Part shown: piece by piece, positions 18,101 through 26,905 of the stretch
Layout: every line of letters begins with the position of its first letter
How positions within the stretch are numbered: position 1 is the stretch's first letter
DNA from: Methanobacteriota archaeon
Lineage (GTDB): Archaea > Thermoplasmatota > E2 > DHVEG-1
Direction of reading: 5' to 3'
DNA length: 48,133 nt
Assembly (NCBI GenBank): GCA_026394495.1
Contig: JAPKYE010000073.1
Location: 1-48,133 of the forward strand
Notes under the pieces: model-generated
What the model saw: the letters and a program-made list of their open reading frames with translations, nothing else
Told to the model about the DNA's origin: nothing
Databases searched by the model: none
Program-made: the position numbers and the translations under genes

Positions 18101-19177
18101 TCTGGAGACTACAATGTTACACTCACCGTAAAAGACAACTACTACCCCGTCAACAATATCGCAAGCACCTACAAAATCATCCATATCGAATCTGTTCCTT
18201 CATCCATCGTTAGCGTCAATCAATCACAAAATACACTAGGTCCGGATTCTCCTCTAAGTATCTCAGCAGAAGTAGCAGATACCATGAGCAACGTGAAAAC
18301 AGTCGCAATCAACATCACCTACCCAGACAACACATATCAAAACTATATGATGAACACAGATACAACCATTACGAACGGATACGAATACACGTTTGAAAAC
18401 ACCAGCCAGCACGGTCAATACAACTACACGATATGGGCAGTCGACTATGCAAACAACACAAACAATACACCTGCGTTCAGCTTTTTTGTCAGCGAATCAC
18501 CGGACACACCCACAGATCTGTCTGTTCCAGATAATGCAATAAATATCAGCATCAACCCCCAACTATCCGCTCAAATGAACGATCTCGAAGGCGACACGAT
18601 GGATGTTAGTTTCTACGAATGGACACCACCACAACACTTCGTTATCGATTCAGAAGACGACTGGACCAAGGGCACCTTCACGAACACTACCACTGATGGA
18701 TATGGAAACCTTCAACTTCATTTCAACACAAACATCTATGGTGATGGCAGTGATTGGAATAAAGCCTTCACCGAAGATGACACACTGGATTCTGATAAAA
18801 ACTATGCTGATCTTACTATCAACCCATGTGTAACATTGGATACTGCTGGATACACCGTAAGAGTATCTGGTACTCTTACAAATTACGGAATAATAACAGA
18901 TAGCACCAGTGGTGGTATTGGAGGCTATGGCGGAGCAATTGGTGTTGGAAATGATCCTGTAGGCCAAGAACATGGAGGTTCTCCGTATGGTCCTGATAAT
19001 GGACATGCGGGATCACCTGGAACAAATCGCGGTGGCCATGGTGGTGCGGGTGGTGCAGGAGGTGGCGGCGCAGAAGCATTAGTGATAGATCACATTTTAC
19101 ATCCGTTGTGGGTTGATGCAGATTGCAACGGTGGAAACGGTGGTGTAGGTGGTATTGGCGGTCATGGCGGAGGGTAA
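15122..19177 (+). CDS. Giant secreted protein, N-terminal part: M28-peptidase-like, PKD and Gly-rich domains
   Basis: 1,351 residues with an N-terminal signal segment (~10-28). Residues ~45-600 resemble an M28 zinc aminopeptidase: NVIGQITGKDPSKVTIVG, GCLYDAMLNQGSVDSAIG (~393-410), FGGEEYGLIGAY (~437), VVDMNQYGYYQ (~461) and RHHRTGMNY. The usual first zinc ligand (His in HYD) is Leu here, so activity is doubtful. Later come two PKD domains (~850-1020; HWNFNDGTP and TWNFGDGHIS), an Ig-like repeat (~1025-1125) and a Gly-rich region from ~1245. A TAA at 19175-19177 ends it, but the same frame stays open for a further 1,333 codons. It is a probable surface-anchored or secreted protein, and many N-x-S/T sequons suggest N-glycosylation. 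Confidence 0.8.
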   Translation: MKLIQKKLKAVITAVLLCATSIIIIHNNSDVAASETGGGSFLLSSDMIHRVTENLSNMIYTAYNDGEFRKGRSFGSKGEHYSADYIENEMSQIGLSNVHKEQITNVPNSDIMISNLRAGDGNLTTKLDIQNLGCSLNDSGNVQSVDCYISPRWNDSIHDKNYDKNLLTYNCSNDNLHIVKAENYTCTDEFLQNVTVGITPLVWQNIGYFNNFQDARLVLNISGAMEEEFQQAYNFDFDTINPNIPSTFPSFLKDEPVPQGNFTFIEECPKNNPNIMELPSLEGHEHYSELYQWTLVVRSTYDKLRMKAWYDCYPSCKGLIWYDYTSNSYDTGFMGTYLPIIYINGTIGQQIISNIDNCFIDFYVNQQWNTSIESYNVIGQITGKDPSKVTIVGCLYDAMLNQGSVDSAIGIGIMLAIAKYLKDNDITPAYTIKFIAFGGEEYGLIGAYHYEVTHRDEEILYVVDMNQYGYYQTYPSSVMNIATNGPLYILRFGRIADNTNYEERTGIPVNTLLDFVGSLSDNFPFAAAALLPTPFNALRKGLLFSMPLKDTGWYRHHRTGMNYTEGDSLKYVDWNDAYTTGDLIFNITKYFAIDPDCHFQTTPTHQPHDTGADQNTEPDAVDVTYTINTSMPQDRIFVRALLISDDHPILRRYMVEKSYIITNTQGVSDSFTIQLPSDAPKGTYHLHVFLYNSTGEIDNVLDWFDQGIYANEKYEPAGFYLSPPIDPPNKPSRPNGPQSVQRWIQYPYTTSTTDPNGKQIYYEWNWRANKIIPHYEIVGPYSNGATCVINHGWILPGEYQVRVRATNNLFNPNMYSDWSDPLTVTVTYWGGGNGGVGDGECGGGGGGSSDYSLICSFATTQAKGQTYSYVGDPGNNLQSEGKSLGFEWHWNFNDGTPISYEQNPTHSYSTIGNHTVTLDLFDFDEADYCHLMMPVHVVTLKADFIVSPEAAQPNVTLNFNDTSAGEYTINNWTWNFGDGHISYQRNTTHTYTTSGDYNVTLTVKDNYYPVNNIASTYKIIHIESVPSSIVSVNQSQNTLGPDSPLSISAEVADTMSNVKTVAINITYPDNTYQNYMMNTDTTITNGYEYTFENTSQHGQYNYTIWAVDYANNTNNTPAFSFFVSESPDTPTDLSVPDNAINISINPQLSAQMNDLEGDTMDVSFYEWTPPQHFVIDSEDDWTKGTFTNTTTDGYGNLQLHFNTNIYGDGSDWNKAFTEDDTLDSDKNYADLTINPCVTLDTAGYTVRVSGTLTNYGIITDSTSGGIGGYGGAIGVGNDPVGQEHGGSPYGPDNGHAGSPGTNRGGHGGAGGAGGGGAEALVIDHILHPLWVDADCNGGNGGVGGIGGHGGG
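18309..18498 (+). repeat. Copy of the 190-bp duplicated segment
   Basis: The in-gene copy of the segment at 14551-14740, in direct orientation 3,758 bp downstream. It encodes the Ig-like repeat after the second PKD domain. Confidence 0.8.
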
Positions 19178-22100
19178 GTAAAAATATACACATTTAAATT
19201 AGATAATCAAGGTATAATTAATGCAGATGGAGAAAAAGGTGGAACTGGAGGAAATGGAAATTTTGTTTATCCGGATTACGGATATTTCTCTTGGCACCCA
19301 CCGAGTCACCCTCTTATTACCTGTGATTTAGCTGGTGGCGGTGGAGGAGGTGGCGATGGAGGGAACGGCGGAAATGGCGGATATGTAAACATTACCTATT
19401 CCTCGCTTATCAATTTTAATAGCAATGGAATTCATGCACTACGAGGAGTTGGTGGCGATCCTGGATACGGATCTGATGGTAATCAATGTGATGAATCTAC
19501 TTATTACGAATATGATTATGATGAAAACGTTGGTGGTACTGGTTATGGTAGCTCATATCCAGATGGTCCTGGTTGCGGTGGTCACGGAGCATACGGGTAT
19601 AGTAGTTGGAGTGGAGATGGTCAAAATGGTAGGTCAGGTTCAGTTGGAATAAATGGAAGCGTAACGCCAACAGTATATCAAAATTTTGTTTCCTCCGGGA
19701 GCTATTACCAAATATTTGATGCCGGAGCAGTTGTTGATTGGGAAGACGCAACCATAGAAAACGAAATACCTACAGGAACAGAACTTACTATCCAATATGG
19801 AGAAAACATCACCAATTCATCGGGATCGTGGACTTATTACTCAGATATTACGAAGGTCCCAGATTGCCGATGGCTCAAAATACAAATCAACATGACTACT
19901 ATCTATCAACAATTCTCACCTATTGTGTATAACATTGATATAACTTATAATAAAAAACTTCTCCGGACATTATTGGACATACCAACTAGCTCCTATGCAC
20001 AGTATACCTGGTCTGATCTCTCTCTTAACACCACGTATCATTGGTTAATGGGTATCTCCGATGGAACAAGCACAACCTACAGCCCTGTCTATAACTTCAC
20101 CACCGTATCACATCTGTATTGGTGGAACCCGAACTGGTCCTATTGTAAAACACTGCCGATCACAAACGCGAACAACTCGTATCAGATGAAAATCGTCGTC
20201 GGAAAAATCGCTGGCGGAAACGTCACCTGCGAAGGACACTGCCTAGATAACTTTTCAGATATCCGTTTCATCTCTTTTGATAATACAACCGAGTTATCGT
20301 ACTGGTGTGAAAACTACACCTCGGGTCAACAAGCAACGTTTTGGGTGAAAACACCATCGAACGTTCAGATCGATCAGAAAATCAACATGTACTACGGAAA
20401 CCCTACTGCAATATCTAACGGCAATGCGTCTGCGACATTTTTGTTCTTTGATGATTTCCCTGGTACAAGTCTTGATGCCGCAAAATGGATGCGATACACC
20501 ACGGGAACTACCAACTGTTCGGTATCTAATGGAATTCTTATACTCCAATCAAATTCAGGGTCGTCAAATGCGCAATGCATAGAATCTAACACCAACTACA
20601 ACTACGGCATACAACTGACATTCAAATATTACCAAGGAGCCCCAAAGTGGAAAGGAAACCTTGGTCTTACAACCGATCATGGAACACCAGTATCAGTTCC
20701 TACGCAAAACTACAGCGTCATCTATGTAAAGGGAGATTATGGTGAATCATCTAATCTCACAACACAATCCTATACCACAATGCAATCAGTAATTCATTCA
20801 TCTGAAACATCCTCTGTTCAATACATTGGAAACCTCAAAATTGGACAAACACAACAAAAATTCATACGAAACAATACGCAACTCAGTACAACAACAGTCA
20901 CACTACCAACAAAACCATACAAGATACATATCGGAGAACAATCATACACAAGTTCTAACTACACGCTCTATGTTGATTACCTCTTTGCCCATCAATACAA
21001 GGATCCAGAGCCAATATGGGATACACCAAGTGCTGAACAAAAACAACGATTCGAGATTGTTTCTGTTTCCCATTATCCAAACATCGTAGGTTTTGGGTTC
21101 AACGTCACCATCTATGCGGACATCATCGATGACAGCGGCACCATGAATTCTGTTAAAGTAAATATCACATACCCCGACAGCGGCTTTGGGAATTTCACGA
21201 TGAATAAAATCAGCTGGATCACTTATGAAAAAATCTTTTCTGATACCTGGCAGAGCGGACAATACAACTATACGATCTGGGCGCAGAACACCTCAGGCTA
21301 TACCATTTCTTCCTCGCAGTATCATTTCAACGTCTCAGCACTTGCCAACATCACCGTTGAGACAACGGAAGATGAATACGGGTCTGATGAATACGTGAAT
21401 CTCACCGACCCACCCGCAGTTGATTTGCTGTATATCGTTGAACGGAATTCCACGTGGGATACCTATTATGACCCGGTGACTAATGAGTATATCTTGAAAA
21501 GTTATGCGGAGCCGGTCAATTATCTTGATAAGAATAAACAATGGCAGCCGATTAACACCACTATAGAAAAAACAGATATGATCCTTTCAGATCGAGCGTA
21601 TCAATATACGATGAATCAGGCAGACTATCAAGTATCGTACCGACAGACAAGCAGTCTAATATCAAATTACCCGGTTGCAGTATTACAAAAAAATTATGGA
21701 ATTATGTTGAATCCTTCTGACACGTTGCAATTCGATAACGGTATCCTCGTGCATAAAAAAACACAAAGCACAGGGATTGTAGATAACAACATAATTACGT
21801 ATCAGGATCAATACGGAACAGGAATTCATCTCCGGTACATCTGTCAGAATAGTGGTGTGAAAAATGAGTTGATTATCGACAGCTCGGATGTACTGCCATT
21901 GCAAGATTCATATTCAAATCTTGTGTTTAAAGAAACAGTTCGAGCATACTATCTTGATGGTTTTGCGGAAACACAAAGCATGGGGATAAAAATCGGTAGA
22001 GACGGACCGTTGTTCAAAGAATTTGACCATTGGGGCAGCAAGGAAATTACGACGGGTGATGCCATCTGGTTTACCGACGAAAACGATACGTCTGTGTTGT

Positions 22101-23179
22101 ATATCCCTGAAATTTACGTGTATGATAGCGATGTTTCGCATGAGCCGCTTTTGTTGAATAAAACCTTGAGTATGACTGGTTCCGGTATTCTTCAGGTGCA
22201 AATCGATGTTCCCTGGTGGTGGCTGCAAAGTGAGAATACATCGTATCCTGTTTTTATCGATCCTAGCGTATATATCGATTCGCATACCTCTGATGGGTAT
22301 ATCACCAAATCAAGCAGTTCTGGGTATTCTCAGGCCCGAAATGCTTCATCGGGGACGATATACAATACCACAACGCTTTACATCGGCCAGCAAAAACAAC
22401 TCGGGCGTCCTTTTAACACTTGGAAAGTGTGGCGGACGTTTCTGTTCTTTGATACCAGTTCGCTTGCTGAGAACATGGTTATTAAACAGACGAATCTCAC
22501 AATCTATAAATATTCAACTTATCCTCTGACAGGTTTCAACATTGTGGTTCAGAATGGTCAACCGAATAGTCCTCATATGTCTCTCTTATCAGAAGACTAT
22601 TATTATGGAAATTATTCTGGTGACGGCGGTTCGTTCTATACGGACTCTTTTGGGTTAGATAATAAGGGTGTCATAGATTTCAACGAAGACGGAAAAAGCT
22701 GGGTGAATAAACAAGGGTATACGAAGTTATGTTTGAGAAGCAGCAGAGATATCTCCTGTATCGAGCCCAGTAGTATAGGTTATGAATATGAGAAGATTTA
22801 TTCAGGTGACTCACAAAGCTTAAAACCGGTACTTACTGTTGTGTATAGATGGTGGAATCAGTCAAAGATTCAGAACACTGGATCGACCAATATCAGCGGG
22901 TATTTATTGATGCAGGTACAACATTATAACGCAACGCTTGAATCCTGGGTGCTGGCAGACGATACCATCAACGAGACAAATCCAAGAATAATTCCTGCTA
23001 GAGAACAACTTGCATTAGATACAATCTTTAACGGAAGCGTGAACACAAATGATCTTACTTCCTTCGGAAGTGGACTGTATCGGGTATATGCGGCCTTAAG
23101 AGATCCCGCTGGTAATATCTTGAAAACCGATGACGAAGTTGAACTCGCCGCATGGTATGAATTTACAGTAGTCAACTGA
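19178..23179 (+). CDS. Giant secreted protein, C-terminal part after an in-frame stop: Gly-rich, DUF2341, DNRLRE-like domains
   Basis: This is the uninterrupted in-frame continuation of the preceding gene after TAA 19175-19177. The Gly-rich region carries on (GGTGGNG, GGGGGGGDGGNGGNGG), followed by a fibronectin-like part. A DUF2341 domain follows at ~20120-20460 (WWNPNWSYCKTLPITN, GHCLDNFSDIRF, INMYYGNP), then a LamG-like jelly roll. Next is an Ig-like repeat (TYPDSGFGNFTMN, GQYNYTIWAQN) related to the one before the stop, and a long beta-rich domain with a DNRLRE/CBM96-like section (RTFLFFDTSSLAENMVI). There is no good start codon or signal peptide, and the first ATG, 19892, is mid-domain. 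It is therefore expressed only by readthrough, or is a pseudogene half, or the stop is a sequencing error. Confidence 0.75.
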   Translation, partial: VKIYTFKLDNQGIINADGEKGGTGGNGNFVYPDYGYFSWHPPSHPLITCDLAGGGGGGGDGGNGGNGGYVNITYSSLINFNSNGIHALRGVGGDPGYGSDGNQCDESTYYEYDYDENVGGTGYGSSYPDGPGCGGHGAYGYSSWSGDGQNGRSGSVGINGSVTPTVYQNFVSSGSYYQIFDAGAVVDWEDATIENEIPTGTELTIQYGENITNSSGSWTYYSDITKVPDCRWLKIQINMTTIYQQFSPIVYNIDITYNKKLLRTLLDIPTSSYAQYTWSDLSLNTTYHWLMGISDGTSTTYSPVYNFTTVSHLYWWNPNWSYCKTLPITNANNSYQMKIVVGKIAGGNVTCEGHCLDNFSDIRFISFDNTTELSYWCENYTSGQQATFWVKTPSNVQIDQKINMYYGNPTAISNGNASATFLFFDDFPGTSLDAAKWMRYTTGTTNCSVSNGILILQSNSGSSNAQCIESNTNYNYGIQLTFKYYQGAPKWKGNLGLTTDHGTPVSVPTQNYSVIYVKGDYGESSNLTTQSYTTMQSVIHSSETSSVQYIGNLKIGQTQQKFIRNNTQLSTTTVTLPTKPYKIHIGEQSYTSSNYTLYVDYLFAHQYKDPEPIWDTPSAEQKQRFEIVSVSHYPNIVGFGFNVTIYADIIDDSGTMNSVKVNITYPDSGFGNFTMNKISWITYEKIFSDTWQSGQYNYTIWAQNTSGYTISSSQYHFNVSALANITVETTEDEYGSDEYVNLTDPPAVDLLYIVERNSTWDTYYDPVTNEYILKSYAEPVNYLDKNKQWQPINTTIEKTDMILSDRAYQYTMNQADYQVSYRQTSSLISNYPVAVLQKNYGIMLNPSDTLQFDNGILVHKKTQSTGIVDNNIITYQDQYGTGIHLRYICQNSGVKNELIIDSSDVLPLQDSYSNLVFKETVRAYYLDGFAETQSMGIKIGRDGPLFKEFDHWGSKEITTGDAIWFTDENDTSVLYIPEIYVYDSDVSHEPLLLNKTLSMTGSGILQVQIDVPWWWLQSENTSYPVFIDPSVYIDSHTSDGYITKSSSSGYSQARNASSGTIYNTTTLYIGQQKQLGRPFNTWKVWRTFLFFDTSSLAENMVIKQTNLTIYKYSTYPLTGFNIVVQNGQPNSPHMSLLSEDYYYGNYSGDGGSFYTDSFGLDNKGVIDFNEDGKSWVNKQGYTKLCLRSSRDISCIEPSSIGYEYEKIYSGDSQSLKPVLTVVYRWWNQSKIQNTGSTNISGYLLMQVQHYNATLESWVLADDTINETNPRIIPAREQLALDTIFNGSVNTNDLTSFGSGLYRVYAALRDPAGNILKTDDEVELAAWYEFTVVN

Positions 23180-23191
23180 GAAGGTAATATA

Positions 23192-24214
23192 ATGGACATT
23201 TCTTCCTATCAAATTGATTTTGAGGATGCAGTCCGCATCATTCGAAAAAAAAGATACAAAACAATCGCGGTTCAGCTGCCTGAGGGATTAAAAAGAGTTG
23301 CTCTGCCTATTGTCGATTTTCTAAAAAAGGAAACAGCGGCAAATGTGTTTGTCTCCGCGGATCCGTGTTTTGGTGCTTGTGATGTTCTTGGATCAGAATT
23401 TCAAGGTCTTGATGTTGAGTTTGTGGTTCATATTGGCCATACCCTTATTCCTGATATGAAGCGTCTTCCCATTCCAACGGTTTTTGTGAATGCCCGATCA
23501 AAAAGCGATGTTTCTGTGGTAATAAAAAAAGCTATCCCTTTGCTTGAAGGTAAACGTATCGGACTTGTTTCAACCGCGCAACATGTTCATCTCATTGATG
23601 AGGTACAAACTCTTTTAAGGAATCATTTACTGGAACCGGTTGTCGGAAGAGGAGATGGTCGTATCGCTGAAAAAGGACAGCTTCTTGGGTGTAATTTTTC
23701 TGCAGCAGCTGCTCTTGTTTCTAAGGTTGATTCGTTTCTTTTTATTGGAAGCGGGTTGTTTCATCCGTTGGGGCTTATGTTGAGTACAAAAAAACCTGTG
23801 GTTGCAGCTGACCCGGATACAAATTCTGTGATAAAAAAGGAGTTAGTCGATGAAAAAGATAGGCTGCTTCGGCAGCGGTTTGGTGCGATTGCTCGTGCGA
23901 ACGATGCAAATACCTTTGGGGTTCTTGTTGGAACAAAGATTGGGCAGCAGCGGATGAATCTTGTTTTGGATGTACAAAAATTACTTTTGAGTCATGGGAA
24001 ACAAGTCCTTCTTGTTGCATTGGAGTTTTTCAGCCCAACTAATCTTCAAGGATTCGAGGGCGTAGATTGTTTTGTGTCTGCCGCTTGTCCGCGGATTGCA
24101 CTTGATGATTACCTTATGTATAAAACCCCGATTTTGACGCCTGTTGAACTGAAGATTCTTTTAAAAGAGCAACATTGGGAAGATTACGTTTTTGATGAAA
24201 TCCTTGGGCACTAA
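23192..24214 (+). CDS. dph2: Diphthamide biosynthesis enzyme Dph2 (archaeal Dph1/Dph2)
   Basis: A 340-residue protein of the Dph1/Dph2 family. The three cysteines that hold the unusual radical-SAM 4Fe-4S cluster are present: Cys59 in ADPCFGACD, a cysteine in GQLLGCNF (~163) and one in SAACPRIA (~299). VAVQLPEGLK-type sequence near residue 26 and FVVHIGHTLIP are also typical. It transfers the 3-amino-3-carboxypropyl group from SAM to the conserved histidine of elongation factor aEF2, the first step of diphthamide synthesis. It opens the plus-strand cluster of translation and replication genes, 12 nt after the giant surface-protein frame. Confidence 0.94.
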   Translation: MDISSYQIDFEDAVRIIRKKRYKTIAVQLPEGLKRVALPIVDFLKKETAANVFVSADPCFGACDVLGSEFQGLDVEFVVHIGHTLIPDMKRLPIPTVFVNARSKSDVSVVIKKAIPLLEGKRIGLVSTAQHVHLIDEVQTLLRNHLLEPVVGRGDGRIAEKGQLLGCNFSAAAALVSKVDSFLFIGSGLFHPLGLMLSTKKPVVAADPDTNSVIKKELVDEKDRLLRQRFGAIARANDANTFGVLVGTKIGQQRMNLVLDVQKLLLSHGKQVLLVALEFFSPTNLQGFEGVDCFVSAACPRIALDDYLMYKTPILTPVELKILLKEQHWEDYVFDEILGH

Positions 24215-24253
24215 TGGTGTTTGTCACAAAACCTTTTATCCTCTTGCATACTC

Positions 24254-24919
24254 ATGAATAAAGTGATGAACATATTGCCTAGTCGATGCATCCCTCTTGA
24301 TGATCTTCTCGGTGGTGGTGTGGAAAGTGGGATCATCACCAAACTCTATGGGGAGGGCGGCTCAGGGAAAACAAATTTCTGTTTACAGATGGCTAGAGAA
24401 AGCATTCGTTCGGAGTTTCCTGTCGCCTATGTCGATACCGAAAATGTGTCTATGGAGCGGTTCAGGCAAATCTGCACGGGATATGATTATGAGGAGATTC
24501 TAAAAAAACTGTTGTTGTTTCGGCCTCATTCGTTTGTTGAACAGGAAAACATAATCCATGATGTAGTGAACCGCCAAGATGTGCGATTAATTATTGTGGA
24601 TACATTGAACATGTTTTATCGATTGACTCTTGAAGATGATAAAGAAGGAACCATGCGTTCTTTTCTGAGACAGATGAGCGATCTACAAATTGCTGCACGG
24701 AAAAAAAACTTGTTTGTTCTTGTTGTGGAACAAGTGTATACTGATAAAAACAGTGAGGTGCGGCCGTTCACCCATCGGGAGACTGAGCATATGGTGAAAA
24801 CGACGGTGAAACTGGAGCGTCAGGGGCCAGGACTTCGTCAGGCTGTTCTTATGAAGCATCGTTCGCAGCCTGAAGATAAAAAAGCTATGTTTCATATCAC
24901 TGCGCAGGGGTTAGAATAA
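24254..24919 (+). CDS. radB: DNA repair and recombination protein RadB
   Basis: A 221-residue RecA-fold ATPase consisting of the core domain only, the form typical of the archaeal RadA paralogue RadB. Walker A is GEGGSGKT (33-40), the Walker B strand is LIIVDTLNMF (~115-124), and CIPLDDLLGGGVESG is the family N-terminal motif. It modulates RadA-mediated recombination. The frame is open from 24221, but ATG 24254 fits the family and lies about 25 nt after a TATA-like CCTTTTATCC (24230-24239), so a leaderless start is likely. Confidence 0.92.
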   Translation: MNKVMNILPSRCIPLDDLLGGGVESGIITKLYGEGGSGKTNFCLQMARESIRSEFPVAYVDTENVSMERFRQICTGYDYEEILKKLLLFRPHSFVEQENIIHDVVNRQDVRLIIVDTLNMFYRLTLEDDKEGTMRSFLRQMSDLQIAARKKNLFVLVVEQVYTDKNSEVRPFTHRETEHMVKTTVKLERQGPGLRQAVLMKHRSQPEDKKAMFHITAQGLE

Positions 24920-24983
24920 TCCAAAAAAATATTTTTGCCAAATGTATTTAATCCATATTTGTGTATGTGGCTGTGGAAAACCT

Positions 24984-25580
24984 ATGGATGCTGATGATGA
25001 AATAAATTATAAGTCGCTTCGTAAAATTCAGCAGTCGGAGGCAGTGTCTCCTCTGTTGACAAAGCTTGATCATTCGTTTTATGAGCGGCTTTTATCTTAT
25101 TCATCAGATCTTGCAAAGCTGGTAAAAAAAGAAGATAATCCTTCGAAACAGAAGTTGGTCTCTGAAGAGATTCAAAATATCATTAAAATAGCGAATGCTA
25201 TATACGAGCAACGGGAGAAAAAGATCGTACAGTCTGCCTTGTCCAATGCACGTGGTGGAAAACCTGATGTAAAACATATGCTTGCTGAGGAAAAACAGTT
25301 CTACGTTGATCTTGTCGCTGTTATCGGTGCTGCTCGGAAAACGATTTTTGAAAAACCCCAGATGCAACCTGTTTCTCCAATCGAAAAGAAGCCGTCGTCT
25401 CCAGAGAATCCTTCTGAAGAAAAAAATATGAATCCTCTTGTGAGGGTTACCGTGGATATCCCTGCGTTTGTCGGTCCTGATATGAAAACCTATCTTTTAA
25501 AGAAACAAGACATTCTTTCAATCCCCACAGAAATCGCGGAGCCTCTCAAGAAAAGAGGGGTTGTTCAGCCTCTTATATAG
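24984..25580 (+). CDS. Archaeal GINS complex subunit (Gins51/Sld5-like)
   Basis: A 198-residue protein with the A-B domain order of archaeal Gins51. The helical A domain comes first (YKSLRKIQQSEAVSPLL, LVSEEIQNIIKIANAIYEQR, EEKQFYVDLVAVIGAARK), then a Pro/Glu-rich linker and the small beta-rich B domain (VRVTVDIPAFVGPDMKTYLL, ending LKKRGVVQPL). GINS joins MCM in the replicative helicase. The frame is open from 24942, but ATG 24984 (MDADDEINYKSL) begins directly at the family domain. Its position next to radB and the L44e/S27e genes is a conserved archaeal neighbourhood. It ends in TAG. Confidence 0.85.
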   Translation: MDADDEINYKSLRKIQQSEAVSPLLTKLDHSFYERLLSYSSDLAKLVKKEDNPSKQKLVSEEIQNIIKIANAIYEQREKKIVQSALSNARGGKPDVKHMLAEEKQFYVDLVAVIGAARKTIFEKPQMQPVSPIEKKPSSPENPSEEKNMNPLVRVTVDIPAFVGPDMKTYLLKKQDILSIPTEIAEPLKKRGVVQPLI

Positions 25581-25588
25581 TACCGTAC

Positions 25589-25601
25589 CTTTTTATATAT
25601 C
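25589..25601 (+). promoter_or_regulatory. TATA box of the rpl44e-rps27e-aIF2alpha operon
   Basis: CTTTTTATATATC lies 38-50 nt upstream of the rpl44e ATG, after the GINS stop. It is the clearest core promoter in the cluster and implies a short 5' leader. Confidence 0.6.
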
Positions 25602-25638
25602 TTCTTATTTACCCTCTTACAACCGAACGGGGTTATCT

Positions 25639-25923
25639 ATGCAGCGACCACGAAAAGTAAATCGTTACTGTCCATTCTGTAAAAAACATACAGTTCATGA
25701 TCTTGATAAGATGAAAAAGAAAAAGGCTAGTGAGTTGAAAGCCGGTCAGCGGCGATTCAGACGGGTAACAGCTGGATACAAAGGGTTTCCACGTCCAAAA
25801 CCAGAGGGCCGTGAGAAAACAAGTCATCGGATTGCGATTCGTTATACGTGTACGATTTGTCATAAGACGCATCAGCCGCCGAACATTCGAACAAAGAAAT
25901 TGGATATAGGTGAATCAACATGA
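25639..25923 (+). CDS. rpl44e: Ribosomal protein L44e
   Basis: A 94-residue basic protein with the L44e zinc ribbon: RYCPFCKKHT (two Cys) and YTCTICHKTHQ (two Cys). QRRFRRVTAGYKGFPRPKP is characteristic. The frame is open upstream, but ATG 25639 gives the standard N-terminus MQRPRKVNRYC. It is a 50S subunit protein near the E site. The stop overlaps the rps27e start (ATGA at 25920-25923), so the pair is translationally coupled. Confidence 0.97.
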   Translation: MQRPRKVNRYCPFCKKHTVHDLDKMKKKKASELKAGQRRFRRVTAGYKGFPRPKPEGREKTSHRIAIRYTCTICHKTHQPPNIRTKKLDIGEST

Positions 25924-26096
25924 TTAAGACTCGGAGCAGTTTCATTAAAGTGCAATGTACGGATTGTGAAAATGAGCAAGTTATTTTTGATAAAGCTACT
26001 ACGCCGGTGATGTGTCATGTCTGCGGGGCGAACCTCGCGATGCCGACTGGTGGTAAAGCAAAGTTGAAAGGTAAAGTTCTGGAAACCATGGAATAA
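25920..26096 (+). CDS. rps27e: Ribosomal protein S27e
   Basis: A 58-residue zinc-ribbon ribosomal protein. Reading from ATG 25920: MIKTRSSFIKVQCTDCENEQ, then TTPVMCHVCGANLAMPTGGK, with the four zinc cysteines in two CxxC pairs. It ends in TAA at 26094-26096. It overlaps the rpl44e stop by four bases (ATGA) and is followed 20 nt later by the aIF2-alpha gene. It is a 30S subunit protein. Confidence 0.96.
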   Translation: MIKTRSSFIKVQCTDCENEQVIFDKATTPVMCHVCGANLAMPTGGKAKLKGKVLETME

Positions 26097-26116
26097 TCCA
26101 GTTAAAGGTCCTGGTT

Positions 26117-26905
26117 ATGAGAGAGAAAGAATATCCGGATGAGGGGGATCTCGTCGTTGGAACAGTTGTCGAGGTTCAGAATTTCGGGGCTATGGTTTCT
26201 CTTGATGAATTCCAAGGAAAACAAGGTTTTATCCATATTTCTGAGGTTGCGACTGGGTGGATTAAACGCATTCGAAATTTTATTAGAGAACGGCAGAAAG
26301 TAGTCTGTAAGGTTCTTGCGGTTGATAGAAACAAGCAACATATTGATCTTTCGTTGAAACGGGTAAATGAACATCAACGACGTGAGAAAATACAGGAATG
26401 GAAAAACAATCAGAAAGGAAAAAAACTCTTTGAGATGGTCGCATTGGGTCTCGGCAAACCAGTTGATGAATGTTATAACGAGTTCGGGGATGCGTTAATT
26501 AAGACCTATGGGTCTATGTTTGCTGCGTTTGAGGAATGTGCTTATGATGTGAACACGTTTAAAAAAGACGGTTTTTCTGGGGAATGGCTGAATAAATTTG
26601 AAGGTGTCGCAAAGGATAGTATTGTTGTTCCTTTTGTGCAAATCAAAGGGATGCTTAATCTTTTTGCTTGGGGCCCAGATGGCATTGACTATATTCGGGC
26701 TGCATTGGATATTGCAGATAAAAGTGAATATGAGGATGTTACGATTAAGCTAAGTTACATTGGTGCGCCTCGGTACATGATTACGGTGAAGGCACCGGAT
26801 TACAAGGTTGCTGAAGATCAAATGAAAAAAGCAGTGGAAAAAGCTGCAATGTATCTGAAAAAACATAATGGTAAATGTGAGTTTCAGCGTGAGATAGAGG
26901 AATAA
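26117..26905 (+). CDS. Translation initiation factor aIF2 subunit alpha
   Basis: A 262-residue protein with an N-terminal S1 domain (~10-85: DLVVGTVVEVQNFGAMVSL, GFIHISEVATGWIKRIRN), a central helical domain and the C-terminal alpha/beta domain (~175-262: VTIKLSYIGAPRYMITVKAP) that binds the gamma subunit. It delivers initiator tRNA to the small ribosomal subunit. The ATG at 26117 has AGGTC/GGTCCTGG-type sequence upstream but no ideal ribosome site. It belongs to the L44e-S27e-aIF2alpha-Nop10 operon. Confidence 0.96.
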   Translation: MREKEYPDEGDLVVGTVVEVQNFGAMVSLDEFQGKQGFIHISEVATGWIKRIRNFIRERQKVVCKVLAVDRNKQHIDLSLKRVNEHQRREKIQEWKNNQKGKKLFEMVALGLGKPVDECYNEFGDALIKTYGSMFAAFEECAYDVNTFKKDGFSGEWLNKFEGVAKDSIVVPFVQIKGMLNLFAWGPDGIDYIRAALDIADKSEYEDVTIKLSYIGAPRYMITVKAPDYKVAEDQMKKAVEKAAMYLKKHNGKCEFQREIEE

